NCBI GenBank assembly: GCA_014529385.2
Contig: CM043947.1
Coordinates: 129,850,391 to 129,914,390, forward strand
DNA length: 64,000 nt
Direction of reading: 5' to 3'
Source of the DNA: Adiantum capillus-veneris
Lineage: Eukaryota > Streptophyta > Polypodiopsida > Polypodiales > Pteridaceae
This document shows, piece after piece, positions 40,267 through 52,094 of this stretch. Within the stretch, counting starts at the first letter, position 1. Every line of letters starts with the position of its first letter. The translations under genes were made by a program, and so were the position numbers. Below the pieces are notes generated by a model, which was not told where the DNA came from, did no database searches, and worked only from the letters and a program-made list of their open reading frames with translations.

Positions 40267-43200
40267 ATGGCTGACAACAACACAGATGTGTTCAAGATGT
40301 TTGCTGCTGAGGACAGGTTGGATGGGGACAATTATCCTATGTGGGCTTATATGATGCAACACGTTCTTGTGTCAAAGGGCATCTGGAATATCGTGCAGGG
40401 CATTGATGTACGTCCTGGTTCTGAGGATGTAGGCGATGTTGAGGATGTTGCAGGTCTTGCTGCAAGGATTGCTACTGTTAGAGTTGTTTTGCCTACGGCA
40501 GAACAAGCTCGTTGGGATGTTAAGGATGTGCAAGCTCATGCATTGATTGCGTTGTCTGTCAAGCGCACCATTGTTCCTCACATCCGTTCAGCGAAATCTG
40601 CAAAACGGGCTTGGGATATTTTGGCTGGTCTTTATGCAAGTCGCAATGAAGCTAAAATTGCTTTGCTGCGTAAAGAGCTGGAGTCAAAGATTATGCATGA
40701 GGAAGATGATATGGACACTTTCCTTGCTAGTGTCAAGGATATCAATGAGCAACTTATTTCTGCAGGAGAAGTCATTTCAAGCAGTTCCCTTGTGCAGACT
40801 GTTCTTGATGCCTTACCAGATTCTTACCAGACTTTTGCTAGTACTTAGAGACTTATGACCCAAGGAAATCCAGAAGTTGTCAAGTTTGATGCATTATGCA
40901 CATCGCTGTTGCAAGAGTCACTTTCTAGAAAAAACAGGACTAGACAGCATGCAGTTGAACAGGCTTTTATTGCTTCTCAAAGAAAGGGTGGTAACAGCAA
41001 TACGGCCACTTCTTATGGTTCTGCTGCGAGTGGCAAAACTTCTGATCCTAATGCTTCTGCTGCTGACAGCACTTCGTCGGCCAATTTTGGTGACAAGGGA
41101 AAAAAGAAGATGCATTGCCATTATTGTAAAGCTAATGATCACTTGATCAAGTCGTGTCCTAAGCTGAAGGCCAAAGAGGCTAAGAAGAAAGAGGGTGGTT
41201 CCACTACAAATGTTGGTTCCACTACAAATGCAGCCATTGTTGAGTCTTCTGTGAAAGGAGACTATGATGTTGATGTCGATGCAGAATGGGCTTTTAGCGC
41301 AGAGTGCACTTACAATCCTACTGTCCATGATGCATGCTTGTCAATTGTTGCAGATTCACATGTGTGGTATTTTGACAGTGGTGCTACAAAGCACATTACC
41401 TCACATCGTGAATTGTTTACCTCTCTCGAGTTTGTCCCTCATGGGAATTCAGTCACTTGTGCCAACAATGCTTCTTATCCGGTTCAGGGAGTTGGAAAGA
41501 TTGTGCTTACTGCTGCAAATGGCAGTTCTTTCACACTTGTTGATGCACTTTATGTACCTGGGATCAAGAAGAATCTCTTGTCTGTATCCGCACTTGCTAG
41601 ACTTGGACTTGTAGTCAAATTAGTGATGACAGATGTACAGTTCATGATCTCAGTTTTGGTGATGAAATTATTGCATCTGGCCTCTTGTGCCGTGGGCTTT
41701 ATAAGCTCACTTTGTATGACAAGTGTGGACAAAATTTTGCAAATGTTGTTGCAAATTCAAGGGTTATTTCAGATGCAGAACTTTGGCATGCACGTTTTGG
41801 TCATCTAAATTTTGCCAGTTTGCTGCGTTTGCAGAAATCTGATATGGTTGCTTCTTTGCCGCCTCTTGAAGTACCTGTCAAACATGTTTGTGAAGGCTGT
41901 ATTTTGGGTAAAGATGCAGCGTTCTAAGTTTCCAAAGGATGGTTCAGTTCGGGCCACATGCAGGTTGCAACTTGTGCATAGTGATGTTTGTGGGCCCATG
42001 CAAACTCCATCCGTGGAATTACCTTTACTTCGTGACTTTCATTGATGATTACTCCAGGCATGCATGGGTATTTCAAAGCGAAGTCTGAAGTGTTTATGTG
42101 CTTCAAACAATCTCTAGCTATGGCTGAAAATGTCTCGAAATGTACTATGGGCACCCTCCGTTTCGATCGAGGGGGGGAGTATATGTCTCATGAATTCAAT
42201 GCATTTCTGGCTAGTCGTGGGATAAAACACCAATGTACAGTGCCTTATACACCTCAGCAAAATGGTGTTGCTGAGAGGAAAAACAGGTCACTGACGGAAA
42301 TGGCACGATGTATGGTCAAAAGTCAAGCTTTGCCGCATTCTTTTTGGCTTGAGCCCATCATGTGTGCCACTTATGTACTTAACACGTGTCCTACGAAAGC
42401 TTTGCAGTCTATTACTGCATATGAAGCATGGCATGATAGAAAGCCTTCTATTAAGCACATGCGTGTTTTTGGTTGTTTGGCATATGCTTTGGTGCCACAA
42501 ACACAGCGCAGAAAATTGGATGATAAGGATGTCAAATGTATTTTTGTTGGTTATAGTGCTGAAAGCAAAGGTTACAGGTTATATCATCCGCAAACAAAGC
42601 GTATTCTGGTTTTTCCGGATGTAGCGTTTGTTGAAGACTCTGTTCAACCCTTGCTGTCATGTACTAGAGACAGTAATGTAAGCTCACTGGACATTTATGA
42701 CACTTTGTTGCCTCTTTTCAGTGGTGGAAATACGAATGTAATTTCCAATGAGGCAAATGTACAGCCTATGGGGGTTTCTGAAAATGTTATAGATCAGCCT
42801 ATTACTGATGCAGATGTACATGATGTACTTGATGAGGAAAGGGCTGAAAATGAGCAGGCTAGAGGTATGCCAAAATGGCTGGTGCAAACTTTGCGTGATA
42901 GTAAATTGCATGCACCTTTGTCTAGTCGTACTCGTTCAGGCTCTCGCCATGCATCTTATGCATCAGATTGTTATGCTTTGGCTGTGTCTAGCTTTCATGA
43001 TGTTGAGGAGCCTCTGTCTTTTGATGAAGCACAGAATTCAAAAAATTGGTTGGCTACCATGCAATCAGAATATGATGCACTTATAGAAAATGACACATGG
43101 ACTTTATGTGATTTGCCTCCTGGCAAAAAGGCCATTGGTACGAAGTGGGTTTACAAGTTGAAACGCAAGTCGGATGGTGAGATCGATCGCCATAAGGCTC

Positions 43201-44542
43201 GACTTGTTGCAAAGGGTTATGCACAACAAAAAGGCATAGATTATGAAGAGACTTTTGCTCCCACTTTTCGTATGACTACTGTGCGTTTTCTATGTGCATT
43301 GGCATCTCATTTTGGTTGGGATGTACATCAATCAGACATTGTTACTGCTTTCTTGAATGGTGACATATTTGAGGAAGTTTATGTAACGCAACCTCGCGGT
43401 TTTGTCATAAAAGGACAAGAGGACAAAGTGTGCAGATGTAAGAAGGCTTTGTATGGGTTGAAGCAATCTCCTCGTGCTTGGTATGAGAAAGCTGACACTC
43501 ATTTGGTTAAACGAGGCTTTCGTAACAGTCCAACAGAAAGCACATTGTATGTAAAGCGTGAGGGTGATGTACTTCTCATTGTGGTTCTTTATGTCGATGA
43601 TTTTCTGATCACTGGACCAAATGAGACATATTGCTAAATTTAAGGCTGATTTGAATGCTACTTTCAAGATGAAAGATTTGGGGTTGTTGCATCATTACTT
43701 GGGTATACAGTTTAAGCAGTGTGATGGTGGTATTGCCCTATGTCAGAAAAGTTACATAGAGACATTGCTATGTAAGTTTGGACTTGAGGATTGCAAACCT
43801 ATTGCCACTCCCATGGAAACAGGTTTGAAGTTGAGTCTACATGATGCTGGCGATCCTGCTGATGTCACTCTTTACCAAACTACTGTTGGTTGCCTCATTT
43901 ATGTATGCAACACGAGGCCGGATATTCAGTTTGCAGTCTCACAGGTCAGGAGATTTATGCATAGCCCAGGGTCTAAGCATTGGCAGGCTGTCAAGAGGAT
44001 TTTCCGCTACCTTAGTGGCACTTTACATCTTGGCTTGTTTTATCCCAAGGGGGGATCATTGCCGCCAAACTTACATGCTTTTTCGGACTCATATTGGGCT
44101 GGTTGTTTTGACACGCGAGTGTCCACAAGTGGTTTTTGTTTCATGCTTGGCAGTTCATGTATATCATGGTTGAGCAAGAAGCAACCTACTGTGGCCACTT
44201 CGAGTTGTGAGGCTGAGTACAGGGCAGTCTTCACAGCTACGGTTGAATGTGTATGGCTCGGACGCCTTATGGCTGATTTGGGTGTTGGATAGGACACTGC
44301 CAACACTATCTACACTGACAGTCAAAGCGCTTGGGCAGTTGCGAGAAACCCAGTTTTTCATGCTCGCACAAAGCACATTGAGGTGCATTACCACTATGTC
44401 AGGGAGAGGCTCTCAGCAGGAGAGATCAGCTTGGCTTATGTGCCAACACAGGACAACCTTGCAGATCTTTTCACAAAGGCATTGTCTTCTGAGAAGCTTG
44501 AAGCTTTCCGCAAAGCTTTGGGCTTACTCCCCTTTGTGGATT
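40267..44542 (+). pseudogene. Copia-1 gag-pol polyprotein, four disabling changes
   Basis: Starts MADNNTDVFKMFAAEDRLDG. The gag region reads to a TAG at 40846-40848 (copia-2 has tryptophan there). Then come the knuckle CHYCKANDHLIKSC, protease WYFDSGATKHIT (active DSG), and a shift near 41620 into the gag-pre-integrase GHLNF and CEGCILG. Integrase has LVHSDVCGP, FIDDYSR and NGVAERKNR. RT has FLNGDIFEEVYVTQP, ALYGLKQSPRAWY and YVDD at 43590-43601. A 2-bp loss in GAGAGA at 43621 shifts the frame, then RNase H continues (TRPDIQFAVSQV, SSCEAEYRAV), with a TAG at 44290 and the end AFRKALGLLPFVD. Normal copia length and order. Confidence 0.92.
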
Positions 44543-44619
44543 GATCATGTCCTTAGGGCATGGCACTTCCCTTTACACATGTGCCAGCTCTCGTTCACAG
44601 CATCACTCCAGGGGGGATT

Positions 44620-44844
44620 TGTTACCATATACATGTGGTAGTGATGTGTGTGAACACACTAGGAGCGTCGAGGCATTTTTTCCCTCTTTAGGAGGTTTTT
44701 CCCCCCGAGAATTGTCTATACGCCCATCACTCTAGGGCTATCTATCTTTCCATTGCATACTAACACACTCTCTATTGTGTGCCTTGAGCTTCCTTTGTCT
44801 TCTCCAAGCTGTGTGCGTTTCTCTGAAAAACCCTAATTCCAAAA
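44620..44844 (+). repeat. Copia-1 3' LTR
   Basis: Same start as the 5' LTR. The terminal CA has become AA and a 4-bp AGTA is missing relative to the 5' LTR. Confidence 0.92.
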
Positions 44845-44963
44845 TACCCTGCACTCAACCCAGTGCTGCTACTACTTTCACTATCACCATCATCTGTGTC
44901 AAATTTTGCACACAGATACAATCATGACATTAGAAATTCCTTGGGGTGAGGAAGACACATATC
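44845..44963 (-). pseudogene. Array copy c: start of the TM exon (right of copia-1)
   Basis: Reads the acidic/serine juxtamembrane part (DDGDSESSSS) and the first residues of the TM exon, interrupted by copia-1. Confidence 0.6.
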
Positions 44964-44977
44964 GAGAGAGAGAGAGA

Positions 44978-45010
<33 letters not shown>

Positions 45011-45015
45011 AGAGA
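44964..45015. repeat. (GA)n in array copy c (empty LINE target site)
   Basis: GA repeat with one CAAAG interruption, at the position that carries LINE A8 in copy a. Confidence 0.95.
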
Positions 45016-45430
45016 TCCTTGCCTCTTGTCACATACACTGTATACGTCGCCAATCCATACTCTATGGCCAGTACATACACGTTTACTATCGTTGTGTACC
45101 CTAGCTTGTTGAGCTCCAGCAACGGACTAAACAACCCGATGTCTACCCACGTGCCGTTCATGCTCACGTTGAAACCTGCAGATTCCTGTTGTTGGCCAAT
45201 TCTTTGTCAGTTCTGTAGAAAGAACCATGGAGAGCATTGAGTTTTCCAACTGCGAGTTACCTAATCCGGTGGCACTTCGACGTAGACAAAAACCTCCGAG
45301 TAGGAGTTGTTGAGGGAGACTCCCTCTCTCCAGATGGCCATGCCCTCTTAGCATTTCTCCACATAATGCAGAACCCCCACTTGAATCAGCTTCCAAGTAG
45401 TGCTTCAGAAAACTCTTTTTTCCAAACATA
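45016..45430 (-). pseudogene. Array copy c: ectodomain-like segment
   Basis: Minus-strand frames give IWREGVSLNNSYSEVFVYVE then VPPD and a TAG (glutamine in copy b), then FNVSMNGTWVDIGLFSPLLE and LNKLGYTTIVNVYVLAIEYG. It looks like a secreted beta-strand domain with two N-x-S/T sites. A plus-strand frame through the same DNA (VVEGDSLSPDGHALLAF) resembles the N-terminus of LRR receptor kinases, so the true coding strand here is not certain. Confidence 0.5.
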
Positions 45431-45491
45431 CAAAATTTCTTCCCAAGAGGAAATTTTAGAAAATTAGGTCTAGTTTTTGGGTTTTTACACT

Positions 45492-45772
45492 CTATTTTGG
45501 GGCAGAATTTCTCCTTTTCCCCTTGCCCTCAACCGGCATTTTTGAAATTGAAAACGACACGATATTAAGCTGAGACATATTTTTCCCAAACACTACTTCC
45601 AAGGGTTCCCTTTCATGACACACCATGTGCCCATTATGACCTTTTGTAGATGCTAGCAAGGCGAGGACCACCACGCACACTATTACAATCAACACAATAT
45701 ACCTTGCACTCAACCCACTGATGCTACTACTTTCACTATCACCATCGTTTGTGTCAAATTATGCACACACGT
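45492..45772 (-). pseudogene. Array copy d: TM exon and tail
   Basis: Reads DTNDGDSESSSISGLSARYI, the TM helix (VLIVIVCVVVLALLAS), and the tail GKNMSQLNIVSFSISK ... stop at 45492-45494. Differences from copy b are scattered and mostly conservative. Confidence 0.55.
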
Positions 45773-46031
45773 ACAGTAGAAGACAATGGGGTCGAAAGCA
45801 AGAACCAGGGTTCCAGCAGATAGGGACAGCTTCGACAGAACAACCGTTGTGGCAGACACCTTGCCATTGCTAGATGATGGCACCGTCCGCGCGCCGTCGA
45901 CTGCTATTGATGCTGCCAAGAGAAGCTGCAGGAAAATGCAAGAAAGAGGAAGGCCAAGGGCAAAATGTGGAGCCCCCCTCCTCCTCTTAATTCCAGTCAA
46001 GAGTTGCACATTGTTGAGCTTTGTAATTTGA
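45773..46031 (-). pseudogene. Signal-peptide-like frame upstream of array copy d
   Basis: Minus-strand frame with a hydrophobic run (FALGLPLSCIFLQLLLAAS) followed by VDGARTVPSSSNGKVSATTV and VLSKLSLSAGTLVLAFDPIV. It may be the N-terminal exon of the array gene, joined abnormally close to the TM exon. There is no family match. Low certainty that it is coding. Confidence 0.4.
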
Positions 46032-46132
46032 ATATGTACCTCCATGGCTCCCTTGCACCAAAGCTTGCGGATCTCTCATCCTCAGCCTCAGCTACACGAC
46101 ACCAATATTTTGTTGTAGCTTGCAAATGTATC

Positions 46133-46270
<138 letters not shown>

Positions 46271-46453
46271 GTGCCAATGCGCCGTCAGGGCCGATCCCGT
46301 CAGAGCATGGAGCTTTGTCACACACACATAGTACAATTCTTCTATTCTCTAACCACAACTTGGGTGCAAAGAGAAAAAGAGAGGAGCTACCTCTCTACAT
46401 GTCCCAGGAAATAAGACAGGTAGCATGGAATGCACCTGTAGCCCCAACTGGAT

Positions 46454-46455
<2 letters not shown>

Positions 46456-46490
<35 letters not shown>

Positions 46491-46502
46491 GAGAGAGAGA
46501 GA
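46456..46502. repeat. (GA)n microsatellite, interrupted
   Basis: GA units with one TTTA interruption. Confidence 0.9.
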
Positions 46503-46671
46503 ATTGTCGAGAGTGAAGTGAGAGAACATAGGAAAGAGTGATGCGGTGGTGGCCGAGGTGAATTGAGACGTAGCAAATGCAGGCTCCCATCTAGCAGGCA
46601 AAGGAAAAGAAGCTGGAGCATGCTCCCATGAATAGGTGATCAATCGTGTAGAGCTTAGGTGCATGTAGTGT

Positions 46672-46870
46672 GTGGGAAAAATGTGTCTCACCTTAATATC
46701 GTGCCATTTTCAATTTCAAAAATTCTCCTTGAGAACAAGGAAAAAATGAGAAATTATGTCCCAAAATAGAGAAAAATAGTGTAAAAACCTGAAAAATAAA
46801 TTTAATTTCCTGAAAACTTTCCTCTTGCCAAATTCAAGAAAAGGAATTTTGTACGTTTGGAAAAATGCGA
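46672..46870 (+). pseudogene. Diverged inverted copy of the array tail and downstream sequence
   Basis: Plus-strand homology to the minus-strand unit tail: GKNVSHLNIVPFSISKILLE, then ...RNYVPK and a TAG at the homologous position, followed by the shared CCAAAATAGAG...GTGTAAAAACC stretch and GTACGTTTGGAAAAA. The frame stays open across the shared part despite many base changes. An in-frame TAG lies just upstream. Confidence 0.6.
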
Positions 46871-46887
46871 ACACCGGGTGGGTGCGA

Positions 46888-46889
<2 letters not shown>

Positions 46890-46933
<44 letters not shown>
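46890..46933. repeat. (CT)n-(CA)n compound microsatellite
   Basis: About 11 CT and 11 CA units. Confidence 0.95.
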
Positions 46934-47286
46934 AAATAGTACTTGTTCGAAAAATGCTTTGATTCAACAAGTTTTTTGGTTTTGGAAACATGCAGATTTC
47001 AAAGAGGAAGATATCCAACAATTGAATAACCCCCTTGTCACATTCTCTAAGACAGTAACTTCCGTTCGGCGATAGCACCGGGAAGGACTTGAATCATGGG
47101 AATGAGGTGATTCAGGTTGGAACAGATGGGAGCGAAGGGGGTGAAACAGGGTGAATATGTAGTAGAGTGTGGCGCGAGCAGGACTCAATAGGAGTTTTAA
47201 CAACTATCACTACAACGCACATTGATGCAACTTAAGGAGCAACCATGGTGCAGCCATATGGTAGCTTGAGGGCGATTAGGGTGTAG

Positions 47287-47288
<2 letters not shown>

Positions 47289-47372
<84 letters not shown>
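47289..47372. repeat. (GT)n-(GA)n compound microsatellite
   Basis: About 29 GT then 13 GA units. Confidence 0.95.
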
Positions 47373-47373
<1 letters not shown>

Positions 47374-48340
47374 CCAAGTATTTCAATTGGAGAAGAGTGA
47401 TGGCGCCAGTGTAGTCGCGAGCCTCACAAGCTCATGCAGAGCGTGCACGGACTCCGACTGTCCCAGGGACACTACGCACATGAACACGCACACACAGTGA
47501 CACTGTATCTAGAGTGCTACCGCACTGCACAATGTGCATTGGGCAGCTTCAACTCGTCTCTCTCTCCAGTTTCACACACACGCACACTACACAAGATGGT
47601 GGACAGGAGGCCTTTGCATGCACGAACACACACACGTTGTATTGTCTACATGTCCGTGACTCGTCTCTCGAGTCTCTCTCTCTCTCTCTCCAATTTCGCA
47701 CACATGCACTCCATGAACATGATGGACAGTAGGTCTTTTCGCATGCACGGACATGGACAATAGGCGCAATCTCTTCCTGTGCAAATCGCCGATGTCTCGG
47801 TTATGTAGTACTCCGTGGGAAAGAAAGGAGAGATTGCCACGTGGAAGGTCTCTTTGAACTTGAAAATTTTAAGCTCAATTATATATAGTATAGAGATCTC
47901 ATGATCTTTTGTCCTATTTACATTTTGTTTTTCCTCTTTATATAGGATGAACATCTTACATTATTGTAATGGGACTCATTTCCAAATTTTGTAAATCTTT
48001 TGAGCGCGTTTGCTTTCTGATCAATTCTACATGTGTTGCGAGTGTTTATTTATTGATTTCAACTTTCAATTCCTCCAATTCTTCTCCGAGCTCTAGATTC
48101 TCCTTCTTAAGAGCTTTAACATTCAACAACTCATTCTCATCTATGGCAAAAGCTTCCTTGTCAAGTAAAATGCTATGTTCAAAGAAAAATAAGGTTTGAA
48201 AAGAATAGCTTTTATTTTCTCCTTTATACTTGCCATATACCTCTTTCATTTAGCACTAGCACTATTTGATTCCGCTATAAGTTTAGTAGGGACATTAAGC
48301 AGCCAAAACGACTTTTTCACAAATGCATTAATTAGTTTGG

Positions 48341-48470
48341 GGAGGGGGAAGAAAGGAAAAGGGAAGGGTGGGGAAAAAAAGGGAAAGGAGGAAAGGGGGG
48401 GGGGGGGGGCGTTAAAGGGGTAGGGTAGGTTTGGGGGGGGGGGGGTGGGGGGTGGGGGGTTGTATCCTTT
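48341..48470. repeat. G-rich tract with G-quadruplex potential
   Basis: Multiple runs of 3-15 G separated by one to seven bases, including long uninterrupted G runs at 48396-48409 and 48433-48445. Confidence 0.85.
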
Positions 48471-48899
48471 TTTTTTTATGGCTCAAAGAGAGCTCAAGGA
48501 CCAACGTAGGCATATAGCATAGTGGTTTACGTTGAGTTTCATACTATGTAGGTGATGAGTTCAAGTGCTACTCATTAATATTGGTTTTAAGTGGTGACGT
48601 GCATGGACATGCTAATTGGAGATGCTAAAGGGTCTTGGAGAGATTCTATCTAATGAAAAACAAAAGTGGAGCCATTAGACTCCAAAAGTTCAATAGATCC
48701 TACCAAATTTGAACTTTTGAAATCATTCAAGTGAAGGAAAGGATTGAAAGGCAATTTATTCTTGTTATTAGGTTCTTTTCTTTTAGGATTTTTGGCATTT
48801 TAAACCTAATTGGAGTATCTTTCTTTCTATTCTCATTAGAAAACATGAGTACTGTCGGTCGCCTTCGGTGGCCTCTCTCTCTCCTTCGCCCCCCCTCTG

Positions 48900-48940
<41 letters not shown>

Positions 48941-49867
48941 GCTCCCCCACTTTTGACTTATAGCTTTCATCTCGCAGAACGTGACACATGCAAAGGGTCA
49001 CTCCCTCTGCCATATTATGTTAGTAGATATCTTGTGCGCCTCTTGTAACATTGTGTTGTATGCCTCTTTAGGAACACATATTTTCGTAATTTGATCTCTT
49101 CCTTTCCTTTACAAAAGACTTCCTTTCGAACTTTCTTTTGTGATCTTATAAAAAAAATTCATGCATAGCTTTTCTATATGATAAAAAGAATATGATCATA
49201 TCAAAAATCAAACAGATAAACCATTTACTTGAAATAAATCTACATTACGCACGGGATCATTTATTCTAACAAGAAGCTTCGCTTTATTCAAGTCTACTAA
49301 GAAAATTAGGGGGAGGGGTTTTATACAAGCAACGATGGCGCATGTTTTTTCAGATGGGGATGGGGCGAGCTTTTTTAACATTAACAAAATTTTAAAAAAA
49401 CATCACACCTTTGGATCACCACCATGACTCTCCTCTTTGCACTATCTCCTCCTTTTCTCTTTCCCTTTTTATTGCAAACTCACTCACTCTACATGTGAGA
49501 GACACAAAAGACAAGACTTAGATGGAAAAAAAGATGAACAAGTATAATGACTGATATTGAATGAGATCCAAGCACTCTAGCACTCTAAAACTATACCCTA
49601 CTCAGTCTATATTGTCCGCATAAGCTCAAATCTAAGCAAATCCCCTCTGCTTTTTCCCCTTTCCCAAATGAGCTCATTTGCGTGCGATGTTATACGCAAC
49701 ATCTTCATTGGTGCACGCTAAGCCACCCCTCCCCCTTCTTCTCCTCCGCCTCTGGTTATGCACAGACATCTTAAATGGCTTTCACTCCTCCCCACCGTGC
49801 TCCCCTCCCTACGCTCCTCATCTACATCGCCACTGTCACATGAAGCATCCAGTTGCAAAACACGCAT

Positions 49868-49903
<36 letters not shown>

Positions 49904-50279
49904 ACCGTGCCCTGCACTTGCCCAACCCTCCCTTGTCGCCTCTGTGCTTCTGCAAATACTGCACTGACCCAACACCTGCCAGGTGTGACAGGGAGAAAGC
50001 GAGAGACAATGGCTCAAAACTGCAGAGAGAGAGAGAGAGAGGCTTAGAGAGTCATGCACACCTCCCACCCTCTCCATGCGCGCATCAACCACTCTCCCAC
50101 ACCTGCCCCGATCGTGCATAGAGAGAGTTCCCTGCGCACAATCCTATTGAGCTTGCTGCCTTGTCTGCACACAAACATGCATCCCTTTCAAAATGTCTAA
50201 CCCCCCACTCCAATTGTTGCATGCAGGAATGATGTTCATTCGTCTTCTGACATCTCTCCCGATTCCTTCTAATTGACCT

Positions 50280-50280
<1 letters not shown>

Positions 50281-50349
<69 letters not shown>

Positions 50350-50426
50350 AATAGGTCTTGAGTTCAACTCTCCTCATCGGATAGTTTCCCATGACGTTAA
50401 AATTATGTTCTTCTTCTTCTTCTTCT

Positions 50427-50480
<54 letters not shown>
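50281..50480. repeat. (CT)n, spacer, (TTC)n-(CT)n
   Basis: CT at 50281-50346, TTC at about 50409-50432 and CT to 50480. Confidence 0.95.
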
Positions 50481-50483
<3 letters not shown>

Positions 50484-50716
50484 CCACGTGCCCCCCCACC
50501 CTCTTTTCCCTCAAAGCCTCAAGAGCATCTACTCAGATTCCTATTAATCACCCCCAAACCAAAATTGGTTGGACCTATTTTGGGTCTACTTTTCAAAAAG
50601 GCTATTAATTAGTCTTCCAAATTTGCAAATTCATAGGGAATCTGTGAGTTCTAAAGCAAACAAAAAAAGGAGATGCCGCCATCACCCATCTGCATAGCCG
50701 TCATCCTTGGCCAACA

Positions 50717-50719
<3 letters not shown>

Positions 50720-50776
<57 letters not shown>
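50720..50776. repeat. (CT)n microsatellite
   Basis: About 28 CT units. Confidence 0.95.
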
Positions 50777-50778
<2 letters not shown>

Positions 50779-51348
50779 CAATAGGTATGCCTCCTGTATC
50801 TGTTGTTCCCTTCATCATTCTTCGGTATTGTGACAGCTTCCCTTCATCACATCATGGTTTTTTCCCTGTTGCAATGTCCATGCGCATGTGCAGTAGAGAG
50901 ATAAGAAAGAAAGTGACGTCTACGTGTGCATTCAGATGCAACTCCACAGACAGTGTCCCTTGTAGAAAAACCAACCGAGCTTGCCCTGCACAAAAATGAT
51001 AGGGAGACAAAGAGAGAGAGGGTGCACTCCACCCTGAGCGTGCCCTAGAGAGAGAGAGAGAGAGAGAGAGAGCACTCCATCTGAGCCTACCCTAGAGAGG
51101 TAAGAGCGAGAGAGAGATCGGTTGGGGCTATAGCTCGGGGGGCCCTTTCACAAGGACGCAAAGAAGAGAGAGAGCCTCTGTGCGTCTTGGTTCTACACAT
51201 CTCATCACCCATCGCAGCAAAATCATCTTCAAACCCATTTGTAGGTAACTTTCACATGCACACATGCTATCTACAAATTCATCGCTATTCAACCGCATCT
51301 AGAGAGCTCTGCTGGTGCAACATCGAGGCAAGGCCTGCAACGTGCTGC

Positions 51349-51351
<3 letters not shown>

Positions 51352-51417
<66 letters not shown>
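51352..51417. repeat. (GA)n microsatellite
   Basis: About 33 GA units. A smaller GA tract lies at 51048-51072. Confidence 0.95.
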
Positions 51418-51419
<2 letters not shown>

Positions 51420-52056
51420 ATCCAGCGCTTCCTCTGTTGGCATCCACATGTGTCGCCTGCGCCACTGTGTCTCTCCTAAAAAAAATCTTTTGTCTCTTCC
51501 TATCTCTCTGCCGTGTGCGCCTTGCACTTTCCCCTCCCAATATTTTGTCATAAATTCCCAAAATGCTCTTCAAATTTTGCTGAATTTCCAAAATACCCCT
51601 AGTCATGAGATTAAATTTTTCCAAAGATAAAAAATTTGTGGCTTTTCATAAGAGACTGATTGTTTATCAATACAAGATACTAAAACTAGAATTTGAGTTG
51701 GTTATGCAGGCTTTTGAGATGAATGGATCTCAGTCGTCAAAAAGGAATAAAGGTCAAAAAATCTTAAACAAATTTGACCAAACTAGATAAAGGATATTTT
51801 TGAAATTTTTGAAATTAAAAGGATTTTTCCAAATCAAAATCACTGCATGTCCACCTGACAAGGCTTTTCCTTTTCTCCTTAATGAGACTAAAAAAAAAAA
51901 AAACAGTATTGCTCTTGTTTTTACTCAAAAGCCTTCCTTTCCCTTCCCACTCTAATGCTTTAGTTTTCCAAATGGCATCTTCTTATGATTCCCTCAAAAC
52001 CAAACCAATGAATCCAAAAATTGGATGGGCCTACTAAGCATACTAGTGTGGCCAGC

Positions 52057-52094
<38 letters not shown>

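Larger units (their letters stand above)
39678..44844 (+). mobile_element. Copia-1: nearly complete Ty1/copia retrotransposon
   Basis: 5' LTR 39678-39904 and 3' LTR 44620-44844, both starting TGTTACCATATACATGTGG. The primer-binding site TGGTATCAGATC at 39907 matches initiator-Met tRNA except for one base. The polypurine tract CCAGGGGGGATT abuts the 3' LTR. Gag, protease, integrase, RT and RNase H follow in copia order. By eye the LTRs differ at about ten positions plus two small indels, so it is not a recent insertion. A clean 5-bp target duplication is not visible (TATAT left, TACCC right). Confidence 0.95.
36127..46031 (-). repeat. Decayed tandem array of a membrane-protein gene 3' end, split by transposons
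   Basis: Four direct copies of a ~0.7-0.86 kb unit on the minus strand. The shared C-terminal stop falls at 36402, 37368, 39467 and 45492. In gene orientation each unit has an ectodomain-like segment, a (CT)n intron-like tract, a juxtamembrane/TM/tail segment and a conserved non-coding stretch (CCAAAATAGAGTGTAAAAAC...). Insertions inside the array are LINE A8, a copia fragment at 37944-39354 and copia-1 at 39678-44844. A diverged inverted piece lies at 46672-46870. This looks like local duplication followed by decay. I do not recognise the protein. Confidence 0.65.
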
